Shown: piece after piece, positions 28,445-38,798 of the stretch | Layout of the letters: each line of letters begins with the position of its first letter | Numbering within the stretch: position 1 is the stretch's first letter | NCBI RefSeq assembly: GCF_034006335.1 | Contig: NZ_JAWDIQ010000002.1 | Strand: one strand, 5' to 3' | Source of the DNA: Paracerasibacillus soli | Lineage (GTDB): Bacteria > Bacillota > Bacilli > Bacillales > Amphibacillaceae | DNA length: 64,000 nucleotides | The notes under the pieces: generated by a model | Told to the model about the DNA's origin: nothing | The model's database searches: none | The model's input: the letters and a program-made list of their open reading frames with translations, nothing else | Translations under genes and position numbers: made by a program

Positions 28445-28511
28445 TTTCCATTCACACATAAGACTATTCCGTTTCATTTCAATTATCCGGTTTGTATGCT
28501 AGAATCTAGGC

Positions 28512-28542
28512 GAACGCCGTACCAGTAGAGGCGGCGTTTTCT
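28512..28542 (+). terminator. Intrinsic terminator after the MFS gene
   Basis: AACGCCG (28513-28519) and CGGCGTT (28532-28538) arms followed by TT and CTCTT; 68 bases past the stop codon. Confidence 0.65.
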
Positions 28543-28631
28543 CTTGTATGGCAATCCCTGCTGAATTAGTTTGGTAAAAGAAACATTTTCTCTTTTTTAA
28601 TCAATACATATAATACGAGGAGGAGATATAT

Positions 28632-31033
28632 TTGGGTAAAACGAAACATACCGGACCTATTAAACTATCAAAAAAGCCCGATCCAAGTTTATGGGTAAGC
28701 AAGGTACCGTTCGGTTTGGGGAAAATAAAGCCCCATCATGTCCGGGATACACTTAAAGTTGTTGGAAAACAAAGATAACTTACCTTATGCAACACGAATT
28801 TTAACACAAGGTGTTTGTGATGGTTGTGCACTAGGTGTTGCGGGATTAAAGGACCAAACATTAACTGGTCCACATTTATGTACAACGCGATTAAATGTCC
28901 TACGTCTTAATACAATCGGTGCAATGAAACAAGATATGCTACACGCGGACATTGATGACCTGCGAAAACTATCTAGTACAGAGCTACGGAAATTAGGCAG
29001 AATCCCATATCCATTAATCCGGAAACCGGGTGATCGTAGTTTCTCACGGATATCCTGGGATGACGCGCTAAATAAAATTGCTAAGAAAATTCGTGCTATC
29101 GATCCAAAACAGTTAGCATTTTACTTAACATCACGCGGGATAACGAACGAAGTATACTATACCGCTGCAAAGATTTCCCGCTTTTTAGGTACAAATAACA
29201 TCGATAATGCATCACGAATTTGTCACTCACCATCAAAAACCGCTTTAAATCGATCACTTGGAATCGGTGCCTCTAGTTGTAATTATAAAGACTGGATTGG
29301 AACGGACGTCTTATTATTTTGGGGCTCGGTAGCAGCTAACAACCAACCAGTTTCAACAAAATATATGTATGCAGCAAAACGAAAAGGTACAAAAATTATT
29401 ATCATTAATCCATACTACGAACCATCCATGGATAAATATTGGATTCCCTCTGTCGCGGAGTCTGCGCTTTTCGGCACAAAAATTGCGGATGATGTATATC
29501 AAGTAAACATCGGCGGCGACATTGCCTTTATGCACGGTATTATGAAACATTGGTTTGAAATGGAAGATAATATAGCTGGTTCTGCCATTGATCACACATT
29601 TGTCCAAAAACATGTCAATGGGTATGAAAATTTAAAGAAAAAGGTAACCGCTTACAAATGGAACAGCTTGAAAAATCATCAGGATTGACGAGGGAAAGAA
29701 TGGCCGAACTCGCTACATTACTCGCAAACTCAAAGTCTGCAGTTTTTGTTTGGTCAATGGGCTTAACGATGCACCGCTTTGCTACAGATAATGTATCTCA
29801 AGTTGCAAACCTCGCATTATTACGCGGTTTTATCGGTAAAGAACATTGTGGTGTCATGCCAATAAGAGGACATTCTGGAGTACAAGGTTCCGGAGAAATG
29901 GGAGCAGATCCATTCGTCTTACCTGGAGGGAATATGGATGCACCGAATAGAGAACGAGTCGAAAAAGTATGGAACTTCGATATCCCTGAATGGCAAGGTG
30001 ATATCGTAGGAGTATCTCTAGAAAACACCCAATTGCCCGAAGATCATGAACGAAAACTCAAACTCTATTATATGTCTGGTGGTAACTTTCTAGAAACAAT
30101 GCCAGATCCTGAGTTCGTGGAAAAATGTTTAGCTAGCGTTGACATTCGCGTTCACCAAGATATTATCTTCAATACGTCTACTCTTGTTGATGCAAAAGAG
30201 GCCGTCATTGTATTACCCGCCATGACAAGGTATGAGCAACCTGGTGGTGGTACATCTACTTCTACTGAAAGAATGGTCTATTTTTCGCCCGAAATCAAAG
30301 GGCCACGAATCGAGGAGGCAAGAAGTGAATGGGAAATATATGTTGATCTAGCAAAACGTGTAAAGCCAGAAGCAGCCGAGCTTATTGACTTTAAAGAAGC
30401 CGCTGAAATACGTGCAGAAATTGCTGAAGCAGCACCAAATTATGATGGCATACAACATTTAAAGGAAAAAGGTGACGTCTTCCAATGGGGAGGAGCTTGG
30501 CTCTGTGAAGATGGCGTTTGCCCAACCCCTGATGGAAAAGGGAACCTCATAACAGTAGAAATTCCTGAATTAAGAAAGCCAGAAGGGCATTTTTACGTCA
30601 CAACAAGACGCGGTAAACAGTTTAACTCTATGATTTATGGAGAAAAGGATCCATTTAACGATGCGGATCGTTATGATGTATTAATGAATGAAAAGGATGG
30701 AGAAAAACACCAAATTGCAGAAGGGGAAGCAATTGTCGTCTATAACAAGTATGGTACGTTTAACGGACGGCAAAATTTGTACCAATTAGAGAAGGTAATA
30801 TTGAAGTACACTGGCCAGAAGGTAATGTTCTCATTGAAAAAGGAGTTTATGAGGAATTTGCGGGTATTCCCGAATATCAAGCAGCCGCCATTGTTGAACG
30901 GGCAGAAACATATTACGCTCAAAAAGATACAAAATATGTAGAAAAAGAGTTAGGAATTAGAAATGGAACCAAGTTAATCATCATGTGGAGCTTTAATGAA
31001 AGGAGTTTCCACGTTTCATCTACTCATGATTAA
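28632..31033 (+). CDS. FdhF/YdeP-family molybdopterin oxidoreductase, formate-dehydrogenase-like (frameshifted as read)
   Basis: Large Mo/W-bis-MGD enzyme. Start TTG 28632 follows AGGAGGAG. N-terminus has TGPIKLSKKPDPSLW and GVCDGCALGVAGLKD. The probable Mo ligand is the Cys in ASRICHSPSK (about residue 198), the place of selenocysteine in formate dehydrogenase H. VLLFWGSVAANNQPVS and KHVNGYENL are typical of the YdeP group (near 760-800 residues). Three break points: near 28765 (T and A runs, VVWKNKDNLPY), 29657 (TGG to TGGG, KWEQLEKSSGL) and 30770 (CGG to CGGG, GRAKFVPIREG), after which the frame runs to TAA 31033. Repaired length is about 801 residues. Paired with fdhD. Whether it acts on formate is not proven. 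Confidence 0.85.
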
Positions 31034-31086
31034 ATGCGTGCATTAACTTGTTGATAATAAAGACACATACCATTGCCAAGTTTAAA

Positions 31087-31207
31087 GAGACTGGGACATC
31101 AAGGGCTGAGCATTACTATAACGAATAAAAACTTCAGCACCCCATTCTACATGTACTAATGGCGAGGTCTGATACTGTGTTTGTCCCAGTCTCGGCAAGA
31201 TTTTTTT
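31087..31207 (+). terminator. Terminator with GAGACTGGGACA arms
   Basis: GAGACTGGGACA (31087-31098) and TGTCCCAGTCTC (31182-31193) are perfect 12-base arms around an 83-base spacer; ATTTTTTT follows. Similar arms occur at 34703-34753. Confidence 0.7.
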
Positions 31208-31273
31208 GCAACACACACTTTATTCCGCTTGCATATTCTATAACACATCATATATGAAAGGTTGGTGATAAGC

Positions 31274-32086
31274 ATGAATGAAACAGTCCGCTATGATTGG
31301 CAAATCGTGCGCTATCAAGATAATCATTATGCAGTCGTCGATGAATCCATTGCAACTGAATATCCACTGACCATTTTCGTAAATGGAGAAGAGTTTGCGA
31401 CAATGGTTTGTTCCCCAACTGAAATGAATGATCTCGTCTTTGGCTTTCTTGCATCAGAAGGAATTATTCGAAAACGTGATGACGTGATGGCACTTACGGT
31501 AGATGAAGAACGTGGATTTGCGTATGTTGAACTACATGTTCCTTTAAACATGGAACATCACGATCATTCTAAACGAGTCATCGGCTCATGCTGTGGAAAA
31601 AGTAGACAATTTTACTTTAAAAGTGATGTCCGTACTGCAAAAACAGTAACAAGTCATCAAATGATATCACCTAGACAGTGTTATCATTTGATGGAAGAAA
31701 TGCAAAACCAATCTGAGTACTTCCAGCAAACAGGTGGCGTTCATAACGCTGCATTATGTACTGTTGATTGCGTTTTAGAAGTTCGAACAGATATCGGGCG
31801 TCATAATGCGCTGGATAAGTTATATGGGCATGTTCTACAAAATAATGTCCATTTAAAAGATAAAGTAATTGTTTTTAGTGGACGCGTATCTTCCGAGGTA
31901 TTATTAAAAATATCAAAGATTGGAATAGGCATTATCATTTCGAAATCCGCACCAACTGATTTGGCATTAGAACTTGCAAATGACCTCGGTGTTACAGTGA
32001 TTGGCTTTGTCCGCGGAAAGAAAATGAATGTATATACAAACCCTCAGCGCATTCAGGAATTACCATCCCATGCAGATATCACCTAG
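31274..32086 (+). CDS. fdhD: FdhD, sulfurtransferase for formate dehydrogenase maturation
   Basis: Transfers sulfur to the molybdenum cofactor of formate-dehydrogenase-type enzymes. Seen: PLTIFVNGEEFATMVCSP, FGFLASEGII, the catalytic cysteine loop GSCCGKS, TGGVHNAALC, DIGRHNALDKLYG and FSGRVSSEVLLKISKIG. Start ATG 31274 gives 270 residues, normal length. It supports a working role for the upstream YdeP-like enzyme, with which it forms a pair. Confidence 0.93.
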   Translation: MNETVRYDWQIVRYQDNHYAVVDESIATEYPLTIFVNGEEFATMVCSPTEMNDLVFGFLASEGIIRKRDDVMALTVDEERGFAYVELHVPLNMEHHDHSKRVIGSCCGKSRQFYFKSDVRTAKTVTSHQMISPRQCYHLMEEMQNQSEYFQQTGGVHNAALCTVDCVLEVRTDIGRHNALDKLYGHVLQNNVHLKDKVIVFSGRVSSEVLLKISKIGIGIIISKSAPTDLALELANDLGVTVIGFVRGKKMNVYTNPQRIQELPSHADIT

Positions 32087-32097
32087 CAGACGGATAA

Positions 32098-32119
32098 GGC
32101 TAAAGTAGTTACTTTAGCC
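32098..32119. terminator. Hairpin between convergent fdhD and sucrose hydrolase genes
   Basis: Perfect arms GGCTAAAGTA and TACTTTAGCC with a 2-base loop. It includes the stop codon of the minus-strand hydrolase. No strong T-run, so function as a terminator is likely but not certain. Confidence 0.55.
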
Positions 32120-33589
32120 GTGTAGTTTGTTCATTTCCTCCGCTTGCTTGCAGAGACCATTTTTGTAAATCAAAAGAAACACTTCCCTTATTCGCAAAAA
32201 CAATCTCCTTATTTTTGGGTCAGGGAAGAATCTAGCGGTAAAAACTTCCTCCCCATCGTTTACGAATATTTCTATCGAGGATACATCTAAGAAAATTTGT
32301 AATTTCCTTAAATTGTCTATCGCACATACCCTTTCTTCCCATTTTTGGTTATCAAATGTTCTCCGTCGCAAAGTTAAATGATGCTGTTCTTTCCGATAGA
32401 CTATTTCAACATGATTACGACATGTAATTGAAAATTCCTCTACTTCATGAGTTTCCATATTGTCTATGACTAATTCGAGTGCCGCTCCAGATATACCCGC
32501 AAAAGTTTTTGTTTCATGATTGATGGTAATACCAGCGTATGCTACTTCATGTCCCCTTAGTTTTTTTAATTCTTGAACAGGCTGCTGATAAATTTTATTA
32601 CCCCGCAATTGTATTTCTCGCGGAATTGTTAGCGCATGAACCCAACCGTTTTTTATAGTTGGCTGTAGTTGTTCTTGTTCATCTGTAATCCCCATCCAGG
32701 CAACTAGTATGCGGCGACCTTGATTATCTTCTGTCGTTTGCGGGGCATAAAAGTCAAACCCACGATCAAGTTCCGCAAATGCTCCGTGTTCAAATTGAAG
32801 TTGTTCATAGTCTAAGTTTCCGAGTACATAACCTGACTGAAACACATTTTGATAATACGTCCCTTTTGGTTCGATTCCTTGTGGTGAAAAAATAAGAACT
32901 TCCTCTCCATTTATAGAGAACAAATCCGGGCATTCCCACATATATCCGAATTCCCCAAGCCCATTACGCATAGAACCAACTAGGATCTTTTCATATTTCC
33001 AGTTATATAAATCAGCAGAGGAATACATCACAACGCAGCCCTGTTCTTGCTTATCTTGTGCGCCAATTACCATATACCATGTATTACCACGCTTCCACAC
33101 CTTCGGATCGCGAAAATGTGCAGTAAATCCCTCAGGTAAGTCAATCACTGGTCCCTTCTTTTCAAAATGGATACCGTCCTCTGATACAGCTAAACATTGA
33201 TACGTTTCACGCTTAGTACCTTTTTTTACATTTCCAGTATAAAAGAGATACAACTTCCCCAGATGTTCTACTGCACTACCTGAATAACATCCATTCCGTT
33301 CATAATCTTCCGCCGGTGCCAACGCAATAGGTTGCTCCTTCCATGCCACAAAATCAGCGGATACATAATGCCCCCAAAATTTAGCACCGTGTGTTGTTTC
33401 AAATGGATTCCATTGATAAAAAATGTGGAATTCACCATGAAATTGTACGAATCCATTTGGATCATTTAATAGGCCTACAGGTGGCATGAGATGATAATGT
33501 AAACGATATGGGTCTCGTTGCACTTGATTACGCATCTTCTCTATACGTTGTTGTACAGATGCGATTAGTTGTCGCTCCCGTTCGTTCAT
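32114..33589 (-). CDS. scrB: Sucrose-6-phosphate hydrolase (GH32)
   Basis: Cytoplasmic glycosidase splitting sucrose-6-phosphate into glucose-6-phosphate and fructose. GH32 motifs in order: PPVGLLNDPNGFVQFHG (nucleophile Asp), FRDPKVW (transition-state Asp) and WECPDLFSI (acid/base Glu). The C-terminal beta-sandwich ends with SSIEIFVNDGEEVFTARFFP. The length of 491 residues is typical. Last gene of the sucrose operon; also named sacA in Bacillus. Confidence 0.93.
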   Translation of the reverse strand: MNERERQLIASVQQRIEKMRNQVQRDPYRLHYHLMPPVGLLNDPNGFVQFHGEFHIFYQWNPFETTHGAKFWGHYVSADFVAWKEQPIALAPAEDYERNGCYSGSAVEHLGKLYLFYTGNVKKGTKRETYQCLAVSEDGIHFEKKGPVIDLPEGFTAHFRDPKVWKRGNTWYMVIGAQDKQEQGCVVMYSSADLYNWKYEKILVGSMRNGLGEFGYMWECPDLFSINGEEVLIFSPQGIEPKGTYYQNVFQSGYVLGNLDYEQLQFEHGAFAELDRGFDFYAPQTTEDNQGRRILVAWMGITDEQEQLQPTIKNGWVHALTIPREIQLRGNKIYQQPVQELKKLRGHEVAYAGITINHETKTFAGISGAALELVIDNMETHEVEEFSITCRNHVEIVYRKEQHHLTLRRRTFDNQKWEERVCAIDNLRKLQIFLDVSSIEIFVNDGEEVFTARFFPDPKIRRLFLRIREVFLLIYKNGLCKQAEEMNKLHG

Positions 33590-33619
33590 CCAGCATAACT
33601 CCTTTACATGTTGAATTAA

Positions 33620-34566
33620 TTAAGTAGATAAATATTGTTTGAGCGCTGATTTATTTGGCAATGCTGTCATTGCTCCTTTTGATGTCGTAGCCAATCCACC
33701 GGATACACTTGCAAATTCAGTCATTTTCTTTATTTCACTTATCATGATTTGCTGTAAAGGTTTTGAAAATGTATCTAATTGATGAAGTATTGCTGACATA
33801 AATGCATCTCCAGCACCTGTTGTATCAACTACTTCCACTTCTAATGCAGGTACATGAACAACCTCACCCTGAAAATAAACTATACTGCCATCGCTTCCTA
33901 GCGTCACAAAGATAAGCGGAATCTGATATTGCTCTGCTAATTTTTGTAATGATGATTTACACATGCTTCCCATTAAAAACATTAATTCATCTTCTGCAAG
34001 TTTAAGCACATCAACCGCCTCTAAAACTGATTGTATCGTCTCTTTTGCTGCGCGTTCATTTTCCCATAAAGCTAGTCGTAAATTGGGATCATAGGAAATA
34101 AGCATCTCATTTGTCTTCGCATAATGAATGGCCTGCAAAGTTGCTTGTTTGGCATCAGCATGAATCAATGAAATGGAACCAAAGTGGAATATGTTTCTTG
34201 TCTGAAAGAGTTCTTCTCTTACGTCCGTTTTACGTAAAAGCTGATCAGCACTTGGGTCAATGAAAAATTCAAAAGAGCGATCACCAGTCGCATCTAGAGA
34301 CACAAATGTTAATCCAGTTCGTGCCTCCCTTGTCATCACGATTCCACTTATATCCACTTGATAAGATGCTAATGTGTCTTTTAAAAAATGGCCAAGTAAA
34401 TCGTCGCCAACTTTACCAATAAATGTTGCATTTGTCCCAAGCTTTGCTAATCCAACCGCTACATTAGCGGGGCACCTCCCGGACTTTTTGAATAAGTTAA
34501 TTGCTTGTTATCAACAGGTATGAAGTCAATTAAAGCTTCTCCAAGCGTAATAACACCTTTTCCCAT
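33620..34566 (-). CDS. scrK: Fructokinase, PfkB family (frameshifted as read)
   Basis: Phosphorylates the fructose released by the hydrolase. Signatures are GGAPANVAVGLAKLG (PfkB signature 1, after repair) and DTTGAGDAFMSAILHQL (signature 2 with the catalytic Asp). The frame breaks near 34475; CCCC should be CCCCC, giving 315 residues. ATG 34566 follows AGAGGAG. Between scrA and scrB. Confidence 0.88.
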
Positions 34567-34702
34567 AACAAACTCCTCTTTTCACATTTTTATAACCTCT
34601 TCATTTCCCTAAATTGACCTAAACCGCTCAATAGCGATAAAATTTACAATTTGGTCATGTTGCATAAAAGCCACGCTGTTGTATAAAACTTCCTTTTCGT
34701 AC

Positions 34703-34753
34703 AATAAGGCTAGGACGTAGGGGCTAACCCCTTCACATTGTCCCAGCCTCATT
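34703..34753 (-). terminator. Hairpin between scrA and scrK (attenuating terminator)
   Basis: On the minus strand GAGGCTGGGAC pairs with GTCCTAGCCTT around an inner AGGGGTTAGCCCCT hairpin; TATTG follows. Similar arms are seen at 31087-31207. Its place inside the operon suggests partial termination that favours scrA over the downstream genes. Confidence 0.6.
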
Positions 34754-34777
34754 GCAATGTACAGCATAACATACCAT

Positions 34778-36184
34778 CTAATTCGTTTCTTTCACAATAT
34801 TTTTCTTATCAGAATAACCAAACATCCATGTTAATGCGAAAGCCACCACAATTGCAAGTACGTTTACAAATATATATCCAATGATCTGGTGATTTAAATA
34901 AAGTAACGTACCCGGAATAACGGTAATGGCCATACCTGTAGCTTTTAATTTTAATAACGAAGCAGCAAACCCGCCTATGCCACCACCGATTAATCCCATC
35001 ATAAACGGTTTACCATAACGAAGGTTAACCCCAAATATAGCCGGTTCAGTAATGCCTAAAAATGCCGATAATGATGAAGGTAATGCTAATGCTTTTAATT
35101 TTTTCGATTTTGTTTTTAATCCTACCGCCAACGCCGCACCACCTTGCGCAGCAGTTGAACAAGTAACAATTGCATTATATGGATTAAAATTTAACTGTTC
35201 AAGTAGTTTTATTTCCATTAAATTAAATATATGATGCACACCTGATATCACAATAATTTGATTAAAAAAGCCGATCAATAAACCACTAATTCCTAATGGC
35301 CAATTTAGAACTGCAACTGTTGCATCCAAAATATAATCTTCTACAATATGGAAGATCGGGCCTACCAAGAATAATGCAAGCGTAATCATAATGAGCAATG
35401 TTAGAAACGGAGTAACAATTAAATCTAAATACTCAGGTACATGCTTTCGTATTTTCCGTTCTAATTTTGCCCCGATTATTCCCGCAATAAATGCTGGTAA
35501 CACAGAACCTTGATAACCTACGACAGGGATAAAATCTAAGAACATGAGCGCATGTACATCACCACCAGCTACTCCCCAAGCATTAGGTAAAGAAGGACTG
35601 ACGAGCATTAAACCGAGTACAAGACCAATTACCGGTGTACCACCAAAGACCCTAAATGTTGACCATGTTATTAATGCTGGTAAAAATATAAATGCTGTAT
35701 CTGTTAATATTTCTGTAAACAATAGAAAGTTATCAGAGATATCTGCTGGTGTCAGCCCAAACAATCCAAGTATTTCCTCTTGCATCACGAGCCCACGTAC
35801 ACCCATAAAGAGACCGGTTGCAACAAGTACAGGGATAATTGGAACAAACACGTCACCAAAAGTACGAATGGCCCGCTTCCAACCTTTTTGTTCTTCCTTC
35901 ACTTCCTCTTTTTGTTCAGATGTTGATTTTCCTGTTATTCCAAGTTTTTCTATTTCCTCATAAATACGGTTTACCGTACCTGTCCCCAAAATAACTTGAA
36001 ACTGACCAGAATTAAAAAAGGCACCTTTCACTTTGTCAATGTTCTCCACTTTCTCTTGATCAATTTCATCCTTATTATTCACCATAATACGCAGCCTTGT
36101 GGCACAGTGCGCAACGGAACGTATATTTCCCTCACCACCAACAGCTGCTATAATCCCTTTCGCAATACGTTGATTCTCTTTCAT
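34778..36184 (-). CDS. scrA: PTS sucrose transporter EIIBC
   Basis: Imports and phosphorylates sucrose. The EIIB domain is residues 1-85 with the phosphorylated Cys in VAHCATRLRI; the EIIC membrane domain follows from about residue 105 with roughly ten helices and motifs FGGTPVIGLVLGLML and ISGLLIGFFNQIIVISGVHH. No EIIA domain is present, as usual for sucrose EIIBC proteins that borrow EIIA-Glc. The length is 468 residues. Ribosome site AAGGAGAGG. Three palindromic operators lie upstream. Confidence 0.93.
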   Translation of the reverse strand: MKENQRIAKGIIAAVGGEGNIRSVAHCATRLRIMVNNKDEIDQEKVENIDKVKGAFFNSGQFQVILGTGTVNRIYEEIEKLGITGKSTSEQKEEVKEEQKGWKRAIRTFGDVFVPIIPVLVATGLFMGVRGLVMQEEILGLFGLTPADISDNFLLFTEILTDTAFIFLPALITWSTFRVFGGTPVIGLVLGLMLVSPSLPNAWGVAGGDVHALMFLDFIPVVGYQGSVLPAFIAGIIGAKLERKIRKHVPEYLDLIVTPFLTLLIMITLALFLVGPIFHIVEDYILDATVAVLNWPLGISGLLIGFFNQIIVISGVHHIFNLMEIKLLEQLNFNPYNAIVTCSTAAQGGAALAVGLKTKSKKLKALALPSSLSAFLGITEPAIFGVNLRYGKPFMMGLIGGGIGGFAASLLKLKATGMAITVIPGTLLYLNHQIIGYIFVNVLAIVVAFALTWMFGYSDKKNIVKETN

Positions 36185-36237
36185 TGTTTTTCACCTCTCC
36201 TTTTTATTATATTTATTTTATATATGTATTTCAGGTG

Positions 36238-36255
36238 TGTGGTATCGATACCACA
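36238..36255. promoter_or_regulatory. Perfect 18-bp palindrome, candidate ScrR operator or cre
   Basis: TGTGGTATCGATACCACA, 54 bases upstream of the scrA start. The central CG with symmetric arms is typical for LacI-family operators. Confidence 0.65.
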
Positions 36256-36302
36256 ATTCCCATTCATACATATGTTGAAACACCTTTTTATTTACTCTAT
36301 GC

Positions 36303-36322
36303 ATATGGAATCGTTCCCATAT
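36303..36322. promoter_or_regulatory. Near-palindrome, candidate LacI-family operator
   Basis: ATATGGAATCGTTCCCATAT, symmetric except for the A/C and T/G pairs near the centre, with a central CG. It lies in the scrR-scrA gap. Confidence 0.55.
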
Positions 36323-36400
36323 TTATGATAAAAATCGTGCCTATCTATTTAAGCACGGATTCCCCACAAAAATATGACGCATACAATCCTATTTTTAAAT

Positions 36401-36418
36401 TATGAAATCGATCCCATA
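36401..36418. promoter_or_regulatory. Near-palindrome, third candidate LacI-family operator
   Basis: TATGAAATCGATCCCATA; ATCGAT core with TATG/CATA outer arms. It begins 15 bases downstream of the regulator stop codon (minus-strand sense). Confidence 0.5.
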
Positions 36419-36432
36419 TCCTGTAAAACGAA

Positions 36433-37422
36433 TTATACACTATCTCTTTTAATAATTCTATACTTCATTTGAATTTTTTTTGGCCTTTTTTCTTTTCCAT
36501 CTATTATGTTTAAAATTAAGCGTGCAGCTTCTTTTCCAGTTTGCTCATTCAAAAAGTCAATGGTCGTTAATGAAGGTACAATGTATTGCGACACTTTTGA
36601 ATTCCCCATACCTGTAATTGCTATATCATCTGGTATAGCAAGATGATGTTCATGCATATATTGCATCGCACCAATTGCAATCGTGTCTGTCACAGTTAAA
36701 ACAGCTGTCGGCTTTATTGTAGATTGCTCCATCATCTGTTTCATTGCACGATAGCCAGTTTGATAATCAAAATTAGCATCCACTATCCACTGTTCATTTA
36801 CAGGAATACCTGCACCATTTAGCGCGGCTAAATAACCGGCCTTTCGATCCACACCAACTGCTTTATCCGTTTCATGTACGCCAATAAACCCAATTTTGTT
36901 GTGTCCATTCTCTATTATGAGCTGTGTCATTTGCTTAGCCGCTTCAAAATCTCTATTCACAATAACAGAAACTCCTGGAATTTCTTGACCAATCACGACA
37001 ATTGGGGTAGGGGAATTCCTAATTTCCTTTAATAGTACATCATTTACATTCGTTGCAATTAAAATTAACCCATCCACTTGACGACTGCGCAATAATTTTA
37101 TGTGCTCAACTTCCTTTTCAGCATGTAAATTTGTATTTGTTAAAATAATTTGATACCCCTTTTTCGCAAGTTCGTCATTTATCGCATTTACTAATCGACT
37201 TGTAGTATCTGTGCTAAGTCGCGGAATAATAACTCCAATTACACTCGTTTTTTTCGTACGTAATGATTTAGCTTGTTCACTAGGTATGTATCCTGTTTCT
37301 TCAATCACCTTTAATACTCGTTTACGCGTTTCCTCACTAACATACCCTGAATCATTCAAAACACGCGAGACAGTGGAGCTTGATGCATTCGCTAATTTCG
37401 CGATTTCCTTAATCGTAATCAT
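36433..37422 (-). CDS. scrR: LacI-family repressor of the sucrose genes
   Basis: Helix-turn-helix at residues 2-25 (TIKEIAKLANASSSTVSRVL) and hinge SEQAKSLRTKKT, then a periplasmic-binding-like effector domain (GVIIPRLSTDTTSRL ... AVLTVTDTIAIGAMQYM ... SLTTIDFLNEQTGKEAA). ATG 37422 with GGGGGA upstream gives 329 residues, the family norm; the longer open frame to 37539 adds an improbable N-terminus. It is first in the minus-strand sucrose group and most likely represses scrA-scrK-scrB. Confidence 0.9.
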   Translation of the reverse strand: MITIKEIAKLANASSSTVSRVLNDSGYVSEETRKRVLKVIEETGYIPSEQAKSLRTKKTSVIGVIIPRLSTDTTSRLVNAINDELAKKGYQIILTNTNLHAEKEVEHIKLLRSRQVDGLILIATNVNDVLLKEIRNSPTPIVVIGQEIPGVSVIVNRDFEAAKQMTQLIIENGHNKIGFIGVHETDKAVGVDRKAGYLAALNGAGIPVNEQWIVDANFDYQTGYRAMKQMMEQSTIKPTAVLTVTDTIAIGAMQYMHEHHLAIPDDIAITGMGNSKVSQYIVPSLTTIDFLNEQTGKEAARLILNIIDGKEKRPKKIQMKYRIIKRDSV

Positions 37423-37731
37423 ACTATTTCCCCCGACGTAAATGATATACTTATTGTACTTGAAAAAGGGGATTTTTCCAATCGCAGTGATAACTAGCAC
37501 TTTCTTAAGTTTTTTTCTACTAAAATGCTTAAATCTCATTAAAAATTTTGGCAGAATTTGACTGACCTGTGAATTTTTCGCGAATTTTTTTTGACATCGT
37601 TTTTTCAGTGGATATTTTTTGTTTTTAAACGAAGTATAATAGGTGTAGTATGTTTATTTAGGATGAATGTAGTATTAATGCTCAAAAAACGTAGTTCATT
37701 CTATTACTCATTACATTAGGAGGAATTTAAT

Positions 37732-38464
37732 ATGGGACGTTTACAAGATAAAGTTGCAATAGTAACTGGTGGCGCTTCTGGTATTGGTGCAATGATCGTG
37801 GACCGCTTTGTTAAAGAAGGTGCTACAGTTATCGCAGCTGATATCAATGAAGATGCTTTAAATAAAGCAAGCGAAAAGGAAAATGTGTACGGAATGAAGT
37901 TAGATGTAACTTCAGAAGAAGGTTGGAAAAGCTTAACAAAAGATGTTCAAGAAAAGTTTGGTAAAATTGACATACTTATAAATAACGCTGGTGTTAGCAC
38001 AGAAAAAACAATTGATGAACTTGATTATAAAGATTGGGAATTTCTCAACAAAATTAACGGTTTTGGAACAATGCTTGGAATGAAATATACAGTTCCTTAT
38101 ATGACTGAAAACAAAAAAGGTGCCGTTTAACTTATCATCTATTACATCTCAAGTTGGAATGGGCTTAAACTCATATTCCGCATCAAAAGGGGCTGTACGT
38201 GCAATTACAAGAGCTGCTGCAACACAATATGCTCGTAATGGTGTACGAGTAAATGCTGTCTTCCCTGGTGTAATCCAAACACCTATGGTAGCTAGCCTTG
38301 AATCAAGTGATCAAGCACTTGCACAAATCAACGCAATGACTCCAATGGGCCGTTTAGGTAAACCAGAAGAAGTCGCAAGCGCTATCCTATTTTTAGCTAG
38401 CGATGACGCTTCTTATATTACTGGTGTAGAACTTCCTATTGATGGTGGATATACAGCATTATAA
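37732..38464 (+). CDS. Short-chain dehydrogenase/reductase (frameshifted as read)
   Basis: NAD(P)-dependent SDR of about 244 residues. Cofactor motif GGASGIGAMIVDRF near residue 13, NNAGVST, active-site YSASKGAV, and VFPGVIQTPM, with DGGYTA at the end. The frame breaks near 38125, where two bases are missing (GAVVNLSSITSQVGM after repair). The substrate is unknown. Related cyclopentanol and 3-hydroxysteroid dehydrogenase-like SDRs are close. AGGAGG ribosome site. Confidence 0.87.
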
Positions 38465-38498
38465 AAATAGCATGATTTCATTATACAAAATGAAATTG

Positions 38499-38551
38499 AT
38501 ACCTATAGATTTAACACTGTTAAAATGTGTTTCATCTATAGGTATTTTTTT
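38499..38551 (+). terminator. Intrinsic terminator of the SDR gene
   Basis: ATACCTATAGAT (38499-38510) and ATCTATAGGTAT (38534-38545) followed by TTTTTT. Confidence 0.88.
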
Positions 38552-38798
38552 GTGCTTTTTAAGTACCGTAGCGAGTATTTATAGGTAATTGAAGGAGGAA
38601 GATTCATGAGTGCTAACATCCACACGACGATATTTCTGCTTTATACTTTGCAAATTACTACTTCGCACCTTCACCCATCGATTCAAATATTCGCAATATA
38701 GACTTTTTATGGTTTTCCCTGAACCTTTTATGTTACAATCTAGTAAATAAGTCCTATTTTTAAATTCCAAAGTAATATTTAGAGAATGGAGGGAGAAA

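Noticed and set aside
37590..37641. TTGACA and TATAAT upstream of the SDR gene as a promoter
   Set aside because: Spacing between the two boxes is about 38 bases, too long for one promoter; the -10 may pair with another weak -35.
38579..38770. 63-codon minus-strand frame between the SDR and GGDEF genes
   Set aside because: No ribosome site and no protein-like features; probably chance in AT-rich DNA.
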